From positions 1-33,560 of the forward strand of contig JAHJBA010000057.1 in assembly GCA_018813625.1 (NCBI GenBank): a stretch of 33,560 bases of DNA, read 5' to 3'. A program made the translations under genes and the position numbers. Within the stretch, counting starts at the first letter, position 1; every line of letters begins with the position of its first letter. The notes below the pieces were generated by a model. It saw nothing but the letters and a program-made list of their open reading frames with translations. It had not been told where the DNA came from and did not search any database. Below, piece after piece: positions 13,819 through 21,095 of this stretch. The stretch is from Patescibacteria group bacterium. GTDB taxonomy: Bacteria; Patescibacteriota; Minisyncoccia; Phycocordibacterales; UBA9973.

Positions 13819-14352
13819 ATGTCAAGAATAGGCAAACAAGAAATACAAATACCGACAGGAGTGGAAGTAAGCCGAGATGGTGCTATTTTGACAGTTAAGG
13901 GCCCAAAGGGGACGCTTTCAAAAAACTTTAGAGATGAAGTTGAGATAAAAATTGCTGATGGAACAATAATCCTGAATGTTAAAAGAAATGATAAATTTTC
14001 AAAATCTCTTTGGGGGACATACGCTTCCCATATTAAAAACATGATTACTGGAGTGCAAGTTCCGTATCAAAAGAAATTAATTTTAGAGGGAGTAGGATTC
14101 AAGTCGGAAGTTAAGGGAAAGGAACTGCACCTTGCTTTAGGATTTTCTCATCCGGTTGTGGTAAAAATACCTGAAGACATTACGGTTACAGCAGAAAAAA
14201 ATAATATTACTGTTTCAGGGATTGATAAAGAATTAGTTGGAAGTTTTACTGCTGGTGTTCGAGCACTTAAGAAGCCAGAACCATACAAGGGCAAGGGAAT
14301 GCGTTATGAAGATGAAGTAATTAGACGCAAGCAGGGGAAAAAGACAGTATAG
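13819..14352 (+). CDS. rplF: 50S ribosomal protein L6
   Basis: L6 lies near the sarcin-ricin loop. The 177-residue product has the start MSRIGKQEIQIPTGVEV, the VKGPKGTLS segment, LEGVGFKSEVKG and the C-terminal VRALKKPEPYKGKGMRYEDEVIRRKQGKK (in pieces). The length is normal. The leader TATAAATAAAAATTTT has no Shine-Dalgarno sequence. Confidence 0.97.
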   Translation: MSRIGKQEIQIPTGVEVSRDGAILTVKGPKGTLSKNFRDEVEIKIADGTIILNVKRNDKFSKSLWGTYASHIKNMITGVQVPYQKKLILEGVGFKSEVKGKELHLALGFSHPVVVKIPEDITVTAEKNNITVSGIDKELVGSFTAGVRALKKPEPYKGKGMRYEDEVIRRKQGKKTV

Positions 14353-14380
14353 GTAGTTAAAAATTATAAATTCTAAAAAT

Positions 14381-14722
14381 ATGGTCAAGAAAAATGACAA
14401 AAGAATAAGACTGAAGAAAAAGATTAAAGCAAAAATTTTAGGCACTTCGGAGCGCCCAAGATTATCTGTATTTCGGTCAAATAGATTTGTCTATGCGCAA
14501 ATTATTGACGATATTGCAAAAAAGACCTTAGTTCAAGCTAGTGATATTAAAGTGAAGAAGGGTACAAAAACAGATAGAGCAAAACAGGTTGGTAAAATGA
14601 TTGCTGAAGTTGCTCTTAGTAAAAAAATAAAAAAGGTTGTCTTTGATAGAAATGGGTTTAAGTATACTGGGCGAATAAAATTAATAGCTGACGAAGCTAG
14701 GGCAAATGGCCTTAAATTTTAA
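14381..14722 (+). CDS. rplR: 50S ribosomal protein L18
   Basis: L18 binds 5S rRNA. The 113-residue product carries RPRLSVFRSNRFVYAQIIDD, KAKQVGKMIAEVA-type RAKQVGKMIAEVALSKKI and VVFDRNGFKYTGRIKLIADEARANGLKF (in pieces), matching the family. It starts 28 bases after rplF and ends eight bases before rpsE. Confidence 0.96.
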   Translation: MVKKNDKRIRLKKKIKAKILGTSERPRLSVFRSNRFVYAQIIDDIAKKTLVQASDIKVKKGTKTDRAKQVGKMIAEVALSKKIKKVVFDRNGFKYTGRIKLIADEARANGLKF

Positions 14723-14730
14723 TTAAATAT

Positions 14731-15303
14731 ATGGAAAAAACAAATGAAAAAAAGAATAATCGTCGGACTTCTTCTTTTAGTAAACCAAAACCTGAATTTG
14801 ATCAGAAAATTGTGGATATCCGTCGTGTAACTCGTGTGGTTGCTGGCGGACGTAGATTTTCTTTTAGTGTTGTATTGGTGGCGGGAGACAGAAAAGGATC
14901 TATTGGTCTTGGGTTAGGAAAGGCGGGAGACACCTCTTTGGCGATAAACAAAGCCCTCAGAAATGCTAAGAAAAATATGATAAAACTTAACTTAACAAAA
15001 ACAATGTCAATTCCGCACGAACTTTCCGCAAAATTTTCAAGTTCAAGTATAATTATTATACCCAACAAAGGACGTGGCCTTGTAGCAGGCTCAGTGATTC
15101 GTGACATTGTTAAGTTAGCTGGGATTAAGGATATTACTGGAAAAATCTTATCTGGCAGTAAAAACAAGCTTAATAATGCTAAGGCTGTTATGACAGCACT
15201 TTCTATTATTTCTAGCAAGTATTCAAAGCCCATATTGAGGGAAGAGGAGAACGAGAAAAATGTTTTGAAGGGCGATTTAGCAGAAGTCGAGGAAGATAAA
15301 TAA
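14731..15303 (+). CDS. rpsE: 30S ribosomal protein S5
   Basis: S5 affects decoding accuracy and mRNA unwinding. The product is 190 residues. A disordered Lys/Asn-rich segment precedes the double-stranded RNA-binding domain starting near residue 27 (KIVDIRRVTRVVAGGRRFSF). GDRKGSIGLGLGKAGDT and the second domain with GRGLVAGSVIRDIVKLAGIKDI follow. About 25 acidic residues (EEENEKNVLKGDLAEVEEDK) close the protein. In most bacteria rpmD (L30) follows; here it is absent and a family A hairpin fills the gap to rplO. Confidence 0.96.
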   Translation: MEKTNEKKNNRRTSSFSKPKPEFDQKIVDIRRVTRVVAGGRRFSFSVVLVAGDRKGSIGLGLGKAGDTSLAINKALRNAKKNMIKLNLTKTMSIPHELSAKFSSSSIIIIPNKGRGLVAGSVIRDIVKLAGIKDITGKILSGSKNKLNNAKAVMTALSIISSKYSKPILREEENEKNVLKGDLAEVEEDK

Positions 15304-15308
15304 ATTTT

Positions 15309-15382
15309 ACTTGTCCCGTACTAAATTTTTGATTACGGGGCATAACAATGAAGATTATTAATAAAATTTTAGTACTGGGATG
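15309..15382 (+). repeat. Family A start-codon hairpin, copy 2 (rplO)
   Basis: TGTCCCGTACTAAATTTTT (from 15312) pairs with AAAATTTTAGTACTGGGATG, which ends at 15382 in the rplO start codon. The alternative inner stem CCCGTA/TACGGG (15315-15340) is intact. The sequence differs from the rplW and map copies at only a few positions (for example CATAACAATG for CATAAAGATG). Confidence 0.9.
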
Positions 15383-15398
15383 CAGATACATAATTTAA
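15348..15398 (+). CDS. Putative leader peptide upstream of rplO
   Basis: The frame starts with the repeat-encoded MKIINKILVLG and continues CRYII before a TAA at 15396-15398, so it overlaps the rplO start by 19 bases in another phase. A terminating ribosome would have to move back to reach the rplO ATG, unlike the exact ATGA junction at rplW. Confidence 0.4.
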   Translation: MKIINKILVLGCRYII

Positions 15399-15817
15399 AA
15401 AGACAACATAAGAACAAAAAAGATCGCATGGTTGGCCGTGGAGGAAAACATGCAAAAACATCGGGTCGTGGAGGTAAGGGGCAGACCGCAAGGGCTGGCA
15501 ATAAGCGACGTCCGGAATTACGTGATATCATAAAAAAATTACCGAAAAACCGTGGATATAAATTTAATTCTTTTCAAATAAAACCGGTTGGTGTTTCGTT
15601 TGATAAAATAATGGGAGCATATTCGAATGGTGGGACAGTTGACCCTATTAGTCTACTTGAATTGAAGATAATAAGTAAAAAGAAAGGGATTGTTCCAAAA
15701 GTTAAAATTTTGAACGGCAAAAAAGACTTTAACTTAAAAATAAAAATTTCAAAGTGTTTTGTTTCTGATTCTGTTAAAAAAAAGATAGCAGAATTGGGCG
15801 GAGAAATTGAACTATAA
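15380..15817 (+). CDS. rplO: 50S ribosomal protein L15
   Basis: L15 is a late assembly protein of the large subunit. The 145-residue product starts MQIHNLKRQHKNKKDRMVGRGGKHAKTSGRGGKGQTARAG (in pieces), the typical Gly/Lys-rich N-terminus, and has GYKFNSFQIKPVGVSFDKI and a C-terminal domain ending KKKIAELGGEIEL. The ATG is the last part of the family A hairpin. The gene follows rpsE directly because rpmD is missing, and secY starts four bases after its stop. Confidence 0.95.
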   Translation: MQIHNLKRQHKNKKDRMVGRGGKHAKTSGRGGKGQTARAGNKRRPELRDIIKKLPKNRGYKFNSFQIKPVGVSFDKIMGAYSNGGTVDPISLLELKIISKKKGIVPKVKILNGKKDFNLKIKISKCFVSDSVKKKIAELGGEIEL

Positions 15818-15821
15818 AAAT

Positions 15822-17093
15822 ATGCAAAATTTTCTTAAAAAAATAAAATTAGTTTGGACAGATCATTCTTTGCGAAAAAAGATTTTATTTGTGCTTCTTT
15901 CTTTAGTTGCTTTTAGATTACTTGCTTCGATTCCCATACCGGGAATCGATACACTAGAGCTTGATAGGTTTTTGACCAATAATCAGTTTTTTGGTATTTT
16001 AAATATATTTTCTGGAGGAGGACTTTCCAATCTTTCTATAATAATGCTTGGCGTCGGTCCATACATTACAAGCTCAATTATTATGCAGTTGCTTACTATT
16101 ATGGTTCCGGCTTTAAAAAAGCTTTACCACGAAGAAGGGGAGCTGGGAAAGAAAAAATTTACCCAGTATTCGAGGATTCTTACTGTCCCATTGGCAGCTA
16201 TTCAAGGTTTTAGTCTTTTGGCGATTTTAGAGGGTCAGAAGATTTTAGTTAATCTAACTTTATTTGACAGGGTAACAAATTTGATTATTGTGGTTGCTGG
16301 CTCAATGCTTCTAATGTGGATAGGTGAGCTTATCTCAGAATTTGGTATTGGTAATGGAGTTTCCCTCTTAATTTTTGCTGGTATAATAGCTGGTATTCCG
16401 TCACATGTGAGTCAGCTTATTTTTACTTTTGATGTTTCTCAAATTCCTCTTTATATTTTATTTATTGCCGTTGGGGCGCTTGTTGTTGCTGGAGTTGTTG
16501 TTGTCACGGAGGCGGAGCGTCCAATTCCTGTAACCTATGCAAAGCGTGTAAGGGGAATGAAAATGTATGGGGGTGGTTCAACATATTTACCGCTTCGCGT
16601 AAATCAGGCTGGGGTTATTCCAATAATTTTTGCACTTTCTATTTTACTCTTTCCGCAGATGATAGGTAATTTTTTGGCTGGCTCAACTAACGCAGTTGTA
16701 ATGAAAATTTCTCATGCATTAGTTTCGTTTTCACAAACAGGCTTGTTATATGCTGTTCTGTATTTTATATTAGTATTTTTATTTACTTATTTTTATACTG
16801 CAGTTACTTTTGACCCAGAGGCTCTTTCTACTAATTTACAAAAAAACGGGGCTTTTATTCCGGGCATTCGACCAGGTGCTTCTACTTCAGCTTATATTTC
16901 AAAGGTTTTAAATCGTATTACCATGATGGGAGCAATATTTTTGGGTGTAATTGCAATCCTTCCTTTAATTATGCGTGCGATGACAGGTATTACGGCCATA
17001 GCTCTCGGCGGAACGGCACTTCTCATTGTGGTTTCTGTTGTTCTTGATTTGATCAAAAAAGTGGACGCGCAAATCTCGATGCGGGAGTATTAA
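15822..17093 (+). CDS. secY: Protein translocase subunit SecY
   Basis: SecY is the channel of the Sec translocon in the cytoplasmic membrane. From the ATG at 15822 the product is 423 residues, with about ten hydrophobic segments. Family motifs include RLLASIPIPGID near residue 22, GVGPYITSSIIMQLL, IGELISEFGIGNGVSLLIFAGI (in pieces), ERPIPVTYAKRVRG and YLPLRVNQAGVIPIIFA. A TTG at 15807 would add five residues overlapping rplO; the ATG four bases after the rplO stop is preferred. Downstream sits a family C hairpin and then the adk-like gene. Confidence 0.97.
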   Translation: MQNFLKKIKLVWTDHSLRKKILFVLLSLVAFRLLASIPIPGIDTLELDRFLTNNQFFGILNIFSGGGLSNLSIIMLGVGPYITSSIIMQLLTIMVPALKKLYHEEGELGKKKFTQYSRILTVPLAAIQGFSLLAILEGQKILVNLTLFDRVTNLIIVVAGSMLLMWIGELISEFGIGNGVSLLIFAGIIAGIPSHVSQLIFTFDVSQIPLYILFIAVGALVVAGVVVVTEAERPIPVTYAKRVRGMKMYGGGSTYLPLRVNQAGVIPIIFALSILLFPQMIGNFLAGSTNAVVMKISHALVSFSQTGLLYAVLYFILVFLFTYFYTAVTFDPEALSTNLQKNGAFIPGIRPGASTSAYISKVLNRITMMGAIFLGVIAILPLIMRAMTGITAIALGGTALLIVVSVVLDLIKKVDAQISMREY

Positions 17094-17100
17094 TTTTTGA

Positions 17101-17164
17101 CCTGGTAGTGAATTTTGATGATATTTAAATGCGTTTTGCGCGTCATCAAAATCTACTACCGGGT
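17101..17164. repeat. Family C hairpin (pre-promoter type), copy 3, between secY and the adk-like gene
   Basis: The left arm CCTGGTAGTGAATTTTGATGA (17101-17121, in pieces CCTGGTAGTG and AATTTTGATGA) pairs with TCATCAAAAT and CTACTACCGGG (17143-17163). The centre TTTAAATGCGTTTTGCGCG resembles copies 1 and 2. Relative to the downstream promoter this copy is inverted compared with the tuf copy: the GTGAAT arm is on the left here and on the right there, yet the A.C and G.U pairs are kept. It ends at the -35 box of the next promoter. Confidence 0.85.
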
Positions 17165-17192
17165 TGATTATTTTCTAAAAAGTGTGTATTCT
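17164..17192 (+). promoter_or_regulatory. Promoter for the adk-like gene
   Basis: TTGATT (17164-17169), 17 bases and TATTCT (17187-17192) predict a start near 17199, which is the A of the ATG. The mRNA would therefore be leaderless. Confidence 0.65.
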
Positions 17193-17198
17193 TTTGAT

Positions 17199-17783
17199 AT
17201 GAATTCAAAAGCTTTTTTGTTTTTTGGACGATCGGGGTGTGGAAAAGGCACCCAAGCTAAACTCTTGGCAGATTTTTTAAGGGATAAAGGGAGAAAGGTG
17301 GTTTATGTGGAGACAGGGGGTCGGTTTCGAGAATTTATGAAAAAAGAAAGTTATTCTAGTCAATTGACACAAAATATTTTACATGAAGGAGGTTTGTTGC
17401 CGGTTTTTTTACCTATCTGGCTTTGGACCAATATTTTGGTTGATAATTTTTCTGGTGAAGAGGATTTAATTTTAGATGGATTATGCAGGAGAAAAGAGGA
17501 ATCAATGGCACTTGATTCTGCTTTTGATTTTTATAAAATCGAGAGACCGAATATCATTTTAATGAATGTCTCTAGAGAATGGTCTTTTGATAGAATGATG
17601 AAAAGAAAGCGCCCAGATGACACGCCGGAGAAGATACAAAATCGCCTAGATTGGTTTACAAAAGATGTTATGCCTGCGATTGATTATTTTCGTGAGAAGC
17701 CGGAATGTAATTTTATTGAAGTAAACGGAGAACAGTCTATTGAAGACGTGCACAAGGATATCATTAAAGCCTTAGGACTGTAA
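17199..17783 (+). CDS. adk: Adenylate kinase-like nucleotide kinase
   Basis: The product is predicted to interconvert AMP, ADP and ATP in the cytoplasm. It is 194 residues and has the P-loop GRSGCGKGTQAK (10-21), which differs from the usual GxPGAGKGTQ. It also has the strand LILDGLCRR (lid-proximal DGFPR equivalent) and KRKRPDDTPEKIQNRL, the equivalent of GRxDDxxExxxxRL. The zinc or long LID domain of bacterial enzymes is not visible, so it is a short, divergent type. Position directly after secY is the classical adk site. The frame is open 28 residues further up through the family C hairpin, but the ATG at 17199 gives the family N-terminus and fits the promoter. Confidence 0.85.
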   Translation: MNSKAFLFFGRSGCGKGTQAKLLADFLRDKGRKVVYVETGGRFREFMKKESYSSQLTQNILHEGGLLPVFLPIWLWTNILVDNFSGEEDLILDGLCRRKEESMALDSAFDFYKIERPNIILMNVSREWSFDRMMKRKRPDDTPEKIQNRLDWFTKDVMPAIDYFREKPECNFIEVNGEQSIEDVHKDIIKALGL

Positions 17784-17784
17784 T

Positions 17785-17859
17785 ACTTGTCCCGTATGAA
17801 ATTTTTGATTAAACGAAATAAAGATGAATACAAAAAATAAAAATTTTCATACTGGGATG
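17785..17859 (+). repeat. Family A start-codon hairpin, copy 3 (UMP kinase gene)
   Basis: The left arm TGTCCCGTATGAAATTTTT (from 17788) pairs with AAAAATTTTCATACTGGGATG, ending at 17859 in the start codon. Compared with other copies, TACTAAA became TATGAAA on the left and TTTAGTA became TTTCATA on the right, so both arms changed together. The alternative inner stem is lost here (GATTAAACGAAAT in place of GATTACGGGGCAT). Confidence 0.88.
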
Positions 17860-18537
17860 GAAGAAATAATAATCATTTCACTCGGAGGTTCACTCATTAT
17901 TCCCGATCAGATAGATGTGGATTTTTTGAAAGACTTCAAAAATCTGATTCTTTTGCATATTTCACAAGGGAAAAAATTTATAATCATAACCGGCGGTGGA
18001 AAGATCTGCAGAAGGTATCAAGAAGTTGCTAAAGAAATTTCGAATCCCTCAAATGAAGACTTAGATTGGATAGGGATTGCTTCTCTTAAACTAAATGCGG
18101 AACTGCTCAGGGTTATTTTTAGTGAAAAGGCACACGAAAAAGTTGTTAGTGATCCACACCAGAAATTGTCTTTTGAAAAGCCGATTATCATTTGTTCAGC
18201 TTATAAGCCTGGAAGGAGTACGGATTGGGATACCGTGATAGTGGCCAAGAATGTTGGTGCCAAAAAAGTAATCAATCTTTCGAACATTGACTATGTTTAT
18301 GATTCTGACCCGAAGATAAACCCAAATGCTAAAAAGATAGAAAAGATATCTTGGGCGGAATATCGTTCAATTATCCCAAAAGAATGGAATCCAGGCTTAA
18401 ATACTCCTTTTGACCCTATTGCTTCAGAAATGGCTGAAAAAGAGGGAATGCAGGTCGTAATTATGAACGGCAAGCCAGTGAGTAATTTAGCTAAGTGTTT
18501 GAATGGCGAGAAGTTTCTTGGAACGATAATAGAATGA
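17857..18537 (+). CDS. UMP kinase of archaeal-like type
   Basis: The product is an amino-acid-kinase-fold enzyme, likely phosphorylating UMP to UDP for RNA and DNA synthesis. From 17857 it is 226 residues, with IIIISLGGSLI (4-14), FIIITGGGKICRRY, a substrate loop PGRSTDWDTVIVAKNVGAKKVINLSNIDYVYDSDP (in pieces) and the late motif TPFDPIASEMA. The GGGKxxRxY and FDPIA patterns are those of archaeal PyrH rather than the E. coli type. The frame is open from an ATG at 17824, adding 11 hairpin-encoded residues (MNTKNKNFHTG), so a longer form is possible. Its last four bases ATGA overlap the next gene. Confidence 0.85.
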   Translation: MEEIIIISLGGSLIIPDQIDVDFLKDFKNLILLHISQGKKFIIITGGGKICRRYQEVAKEISNPSNEDLDWIGIASLKLNAELLRVIFSEKAHEKVVSDPHQKLSFEKPIIICSAYKPGRSTDWDTVIVAKNVGAKKVINLSNIDYVYDSDPKINPNAKKIEKISWAEYRSIIPKEWNPGLNTPFDPIASEMAEKEGMQVVIMNGKPVSNLAKCLNGEKFLGTIIE

Positions 18538-20201
18538 ACGAAAAAAACGAAAAAAAAATATGTAAGACTTGTGGAAAGGATTTTGAAATAAGAAAAGAGG
18601 ATTTTATATTTTTTAAACAGGTAAAAACTGCGTCACCACTAGATTGTCCTGATTGTCGCATGGCGAGGCGTTTAGTGTTTCGGAATGAAAGAACTCTTTA
18701 TAAGAGAGCGTGTGATCTTTGTAAAAGAGATTTAATAACAGTTTATTCGCCAGAATCAGATTTTAAGGTTTATTGTCATGATTGTTGGTGGAGTGATTCT
18801 TGGGATCCAAAAAGCTTTGCGATGAATTATGATTTAAATAAATCTTTTTTTGAACAATATAAAGAGTTACAAAAAAAAGTTCCTAGACAAAGCATGGCAG
18901 CGGTAAATAATGTTAGAAGTGATTATACTAATGGTTCTGCGGAAAATAAAGACTGTTATTTAATTTTTGCTGCTGATTATAATGAGGACTGCATGTATGG
19001 TAGGTTGCTTCAAAGAGATAAAAATTGTCTTGATTGTGCTTTTTTGCATGAATCAGAACTTTGTTATGAATGTATTGATTCTAGAAGTTGTTTTAAGTGT
19101 ATGTTTTGCGAGCAATGTCAGTCATCAAGTGATTTGCTGTTTTGTTATAATATGAGAGATTCAAATAATTGTATTCTTTGTACAAATGGAAGACATTTAT
19201 CTAATTCAATTTTAAATGTTAAATATTCTAAAGAAGAATTTGAAAAGAAAAAAGCTGAAATTCTTTCTAGTTATGAAAATATTGAAAAAGCAAAAGAAGA
19301 GTTTTCTGAATTAAAGAAAAATACTATTGTAAAATATGCTTGTCAAACAAAATGTAACGAGGTTACTGGTAATTATTTACACAATTGTCATCAGGGAATA
19401 ATGCTTTATGATACTTATGATTCAAAAAACTGTTCTTATATGACAGATACCGAAAGTCCTATTGACAGTCAAGACTGTAATAATTATTATTATAAACCAC
19501 AATTTGGATATAACGTTATGGGAGCATTAGAAGGTAGTCAATTAAAAAATAGTGCTTTCGTTTTTTATTGTAACGAAGTTGAATATTGTGAAAATTGTCA
19601 TCATTTAATAAACGGGATAGGATGTAGCGCTATTCGCAGAGGGGAATATATGATTCTTAACAAACAATACACAAAAGAAGAATATTATAAGTTGAAAGAA
19701 AAGATAGAAGAACAGATGAAAAAGGAAGGAACTTACGGGCAATTTTTTCCAGCTGAACTTGCGCCGTTCGGATATAATGAAACATTAGCGCAAGATTATA
19801 TTCCATTAAAAAAAGAAGAAGCTTTGAAAAGAGGTTTTAGTTGGCAAGAAAAAATAACAGGTACTTATGGAAAAGAAACCATTAAAAAAAGCGAGATACC
19901 AAGTTCTATAGAAAATATAGATGAAAGTATTTTAAAAGAAATATTAGTGTGTGAAGAATGTAATAAAAATTTTAGAATTACTGAAGCAGAGTTAAGTTTT
20001 TACAAAAGAATGCATTTACCATTACCACATAAAGATTTTGAGTGTAGACATAAAGATAGAATGTTAAAGAGAAATCCACGTAAACTCTGGCATAGAAAAT
20101 GCATGAAAGAAGGTTGTAAGAATGAATTTGAGACAAGTTATGCACCTGATCGACCAGAGATTGTATATTGTGAGGACTGTTATAAAAAAGAGGTATACTA
20201 A
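18534..20201 (+). CDS. Cysteine-rich protein with a zinc-ribbon-like module at each end
   Basis: I do not know its function. Starting at the ATG that overlaps the UMP kinase stop (ATGA), it is 555 residues. Residues about 8-80 hold CKTCGKDFEI, CPDCRMARR, CDLCKRD and CHDCWW. The last 80 residues repeat this layout: CEECNKNFRI, ECRHKDRML, CMKEGCKNEF and CEDCYKKE. The middle (about 120-360) has single cysteines every 8-20 residues in N-C/D-C turns, suggesting a solenoid stabilised by metal or disulphides. A coiled segment lies near 240-270. Its codons look more A/T-rich than those of its neighbours. An upstream start at 18495 would overlap the UMP kinase gene by 43 bases. Translational coupling implies shared expression with the nucleotide kinase genes. 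Confidence 0.8.
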   Translation: MNEKNEKKICKTCGKDFEIRKEDFIFFKQVKTASPLDCPDCRMARRLVFRNERTLYKRACDLCKRDLITVYSPESDFKVYCHDCWWSDSWDPKSFAMNYDLNKSFFEQYKELQKKVPRQSMAAVNNVRSDYTNGSAENKDCYLIFAADYNEDCMYGRLLQRDKNCLDCAFLHESELCYECIDSRSCFKCMFCEQCQSSSDLLFCYNMRDSNNCILCTNGRHLSNSILNVKYSKEEFEKKKAEILSSYENIEKAKEEFSELKKNTIVKYACQTKCNEVTGNYLHNCHQGIMLYDTYDSKNCSYMTDTESPIDSQDCNNYYYKPQFGYNVMGALEGSQLKNSAFVFYCNEVEYCENCHHLINGIGCSAIRRGEYMILNKQYTKEEYYKLKEKIEEQMKKEGTYGQFFPAELAPFGYNETLAQDYIPLKKEEALKRGFSWQEKITGTYGKETIKKSEIPSSIENIDESILKEILVCEECNKNFRITEAELSFYKRMHLPLPHKDFECRHKDRMLKRNPRKLWHRKCMKEGCKNEFETSYAPDRPEIVYCEDCYKKEVY

Positions 20202-20205
20202 AAAT

Positions 20206-20279
20206 ACTTGTCCCGTACTGAATTTTTGATTACGGGGCATAAAGATGAAGATTATTAATAAAATTTTAGTACTGGGATG
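20206..20279 (+). repeat. Family A start-codon hairpin, copy 4 (map)
   Basis: TGTCCCGTACTGAATTTTT (from 20209) pairs with AAAATTTTAGTACTGGGATG, ending at 20279 in the map start codon. The inner alternative stem CCCGTA/TACGGG is intact. The left arm has a G.U pair at CTGAA against TTTAG. Apart from this the copy is nearly identical to that before rplW, although the genes are 12 kb apart. Confidence 0.9.
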
Positions 20280-20286
20280 GCAATAA
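20245..20286 (+). CDS. Putative leader peptide upstream of map
   Basis: The frame reads MKIINKILVLGWQ and ends at TAA (20284-20286), overlapping the map start by ten bases in another phase. Its first eleven codons are identical to those at rplW and rplO. Confidence 0.42.
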   Translation: MKIINKILVLGWQ

Positions 20287-21047
20287 TAATTAAAACACCA
20301 GAGGAAATAAAAATAATAAGAGAAGGAGGGAAAAGACTCGCTACTGTTTTAAACAAAGTTAAGGAGATGGTTGCTCCTGGTATTTCGACTAAGGATTTGG
20401 ACGATTATGCAAGAAAGCTTATCAGTGAGATGGGAGACTATCCATCTTTTTTAAATTATTCACCCGATGGTGCCAGCAAGCCCTATCCAGCGGCTCTTTG
20501 CGTATCGGTTAATGATGAAGTTGTACACGGCATTCCTAACAAAGATAGAATTTTGCAAGAAGGAGATATCGTTTCTATAGATCTGGGATTGAAGCATAAA
20601 AATCTTTTTACCGACATGGCCATGACAGTTTCGGTTGGCGAAATAAGTTCGTCTTCAAAGAAGCTTTTAGAAACAACGGAGAGGGCATTGTATGTTGGAA
20701 TAAATGCTGTGCGAGCAGGAAATAGAATAGGAGATATAGGTCATGCTATAGAAAGTTTTGTTCGTCCACATAGGTATGGCATTGTAGAAGTTTTGGCGGG
20801 GCATGGTGTTGGTAAGGCGGTTCACGAGGATCCATATATTACAAATTTTGGCAAAAAGGGAATGGGGGAGAAATTAGTTCCAGGTATGGTTATAGCCATA
20901 GAGCCGATGATAAATAATGGAACTAAAAATGTGACCCTAGATAAGGACGGTTATACTTTTCGTACCGCAGACGGAAAAAAGAGTGCACACTTCGAGCACA
21001 CCATTCTTGTCACGGAAGGGGAGCCAGAAATCTTGACTCGAATATAA
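20277..21047 (+). CDS. map: Methionine aminopeptidase, type I
   Basis: The enzyme removes the initiator methionine from new proteins using two metal ions. The 256-residue product has the substrate histidine in VVHGIP and the metal ligands in IDLGLKHKNLFTDMA (two Asp). It also has GHGVGKAVHEDPYI (His), IAIEPM (Glu) and HFEHTILVTEGEPEILT (Glu). The length fits type Ia. It starts at the end of a family A hairpin. In most bacteria infA, rpmJ and rpsM follow; here a strong terminator ends the run. Confidence 0.97.
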   Translation: MAIIIKTPEEIKIIREGGKRLATVLNKVKEMVAPGISTKDLDDYARKLISEMGDYPSFLNYSPDGASKPYPAALCVSVNDEVVHGIPNKDRILQEGDIVSIDLGLKHKNLFTDMAMTVSVGEISSSSKKLLETTERALYVGINAVRAGNRIGDIGHAIESFVRPHRYGIVEVLAGHGVGKAVHEDPYITNFGKKGMGEKLVPGMVIAIEPMINNGTKNVTLDKDGYTFRTADGKKSAHFEHTILVTEGEPEILTRI

Positions 21048-21057
21048 GTAACAAAAG

Positions 21058-21083
21058 AACCACTCAATTGAGTGGTTTTTTTG
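21058..21083. terminator. Bidirectional terminator between map and the minus-strand gene
   Basis: AACCACTC (21058-21065) pairs with GAGTGGTT (21070-21077) around AATT, with a long T tract on the right and an A-rich flank on the left. It can serve map and the convergent gene ending at 21096. Confidence 0.9.
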
Positions 21084-21095
21084 TTTTATTATTTT

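Noticed and set aside
15304..15379. A short rpmD (L30) gene between rpsE and rplO
   Set aside because: Only 76 bases are available and they are the family A element; no L30-like frame exists.
17115..17198. Upstream extension of the adk-like protein by 28 residues
   Set aside because: The stretch is the family C hairpin and the promoter, and the extra residues do not fit the family; the ATG at 17199 does.
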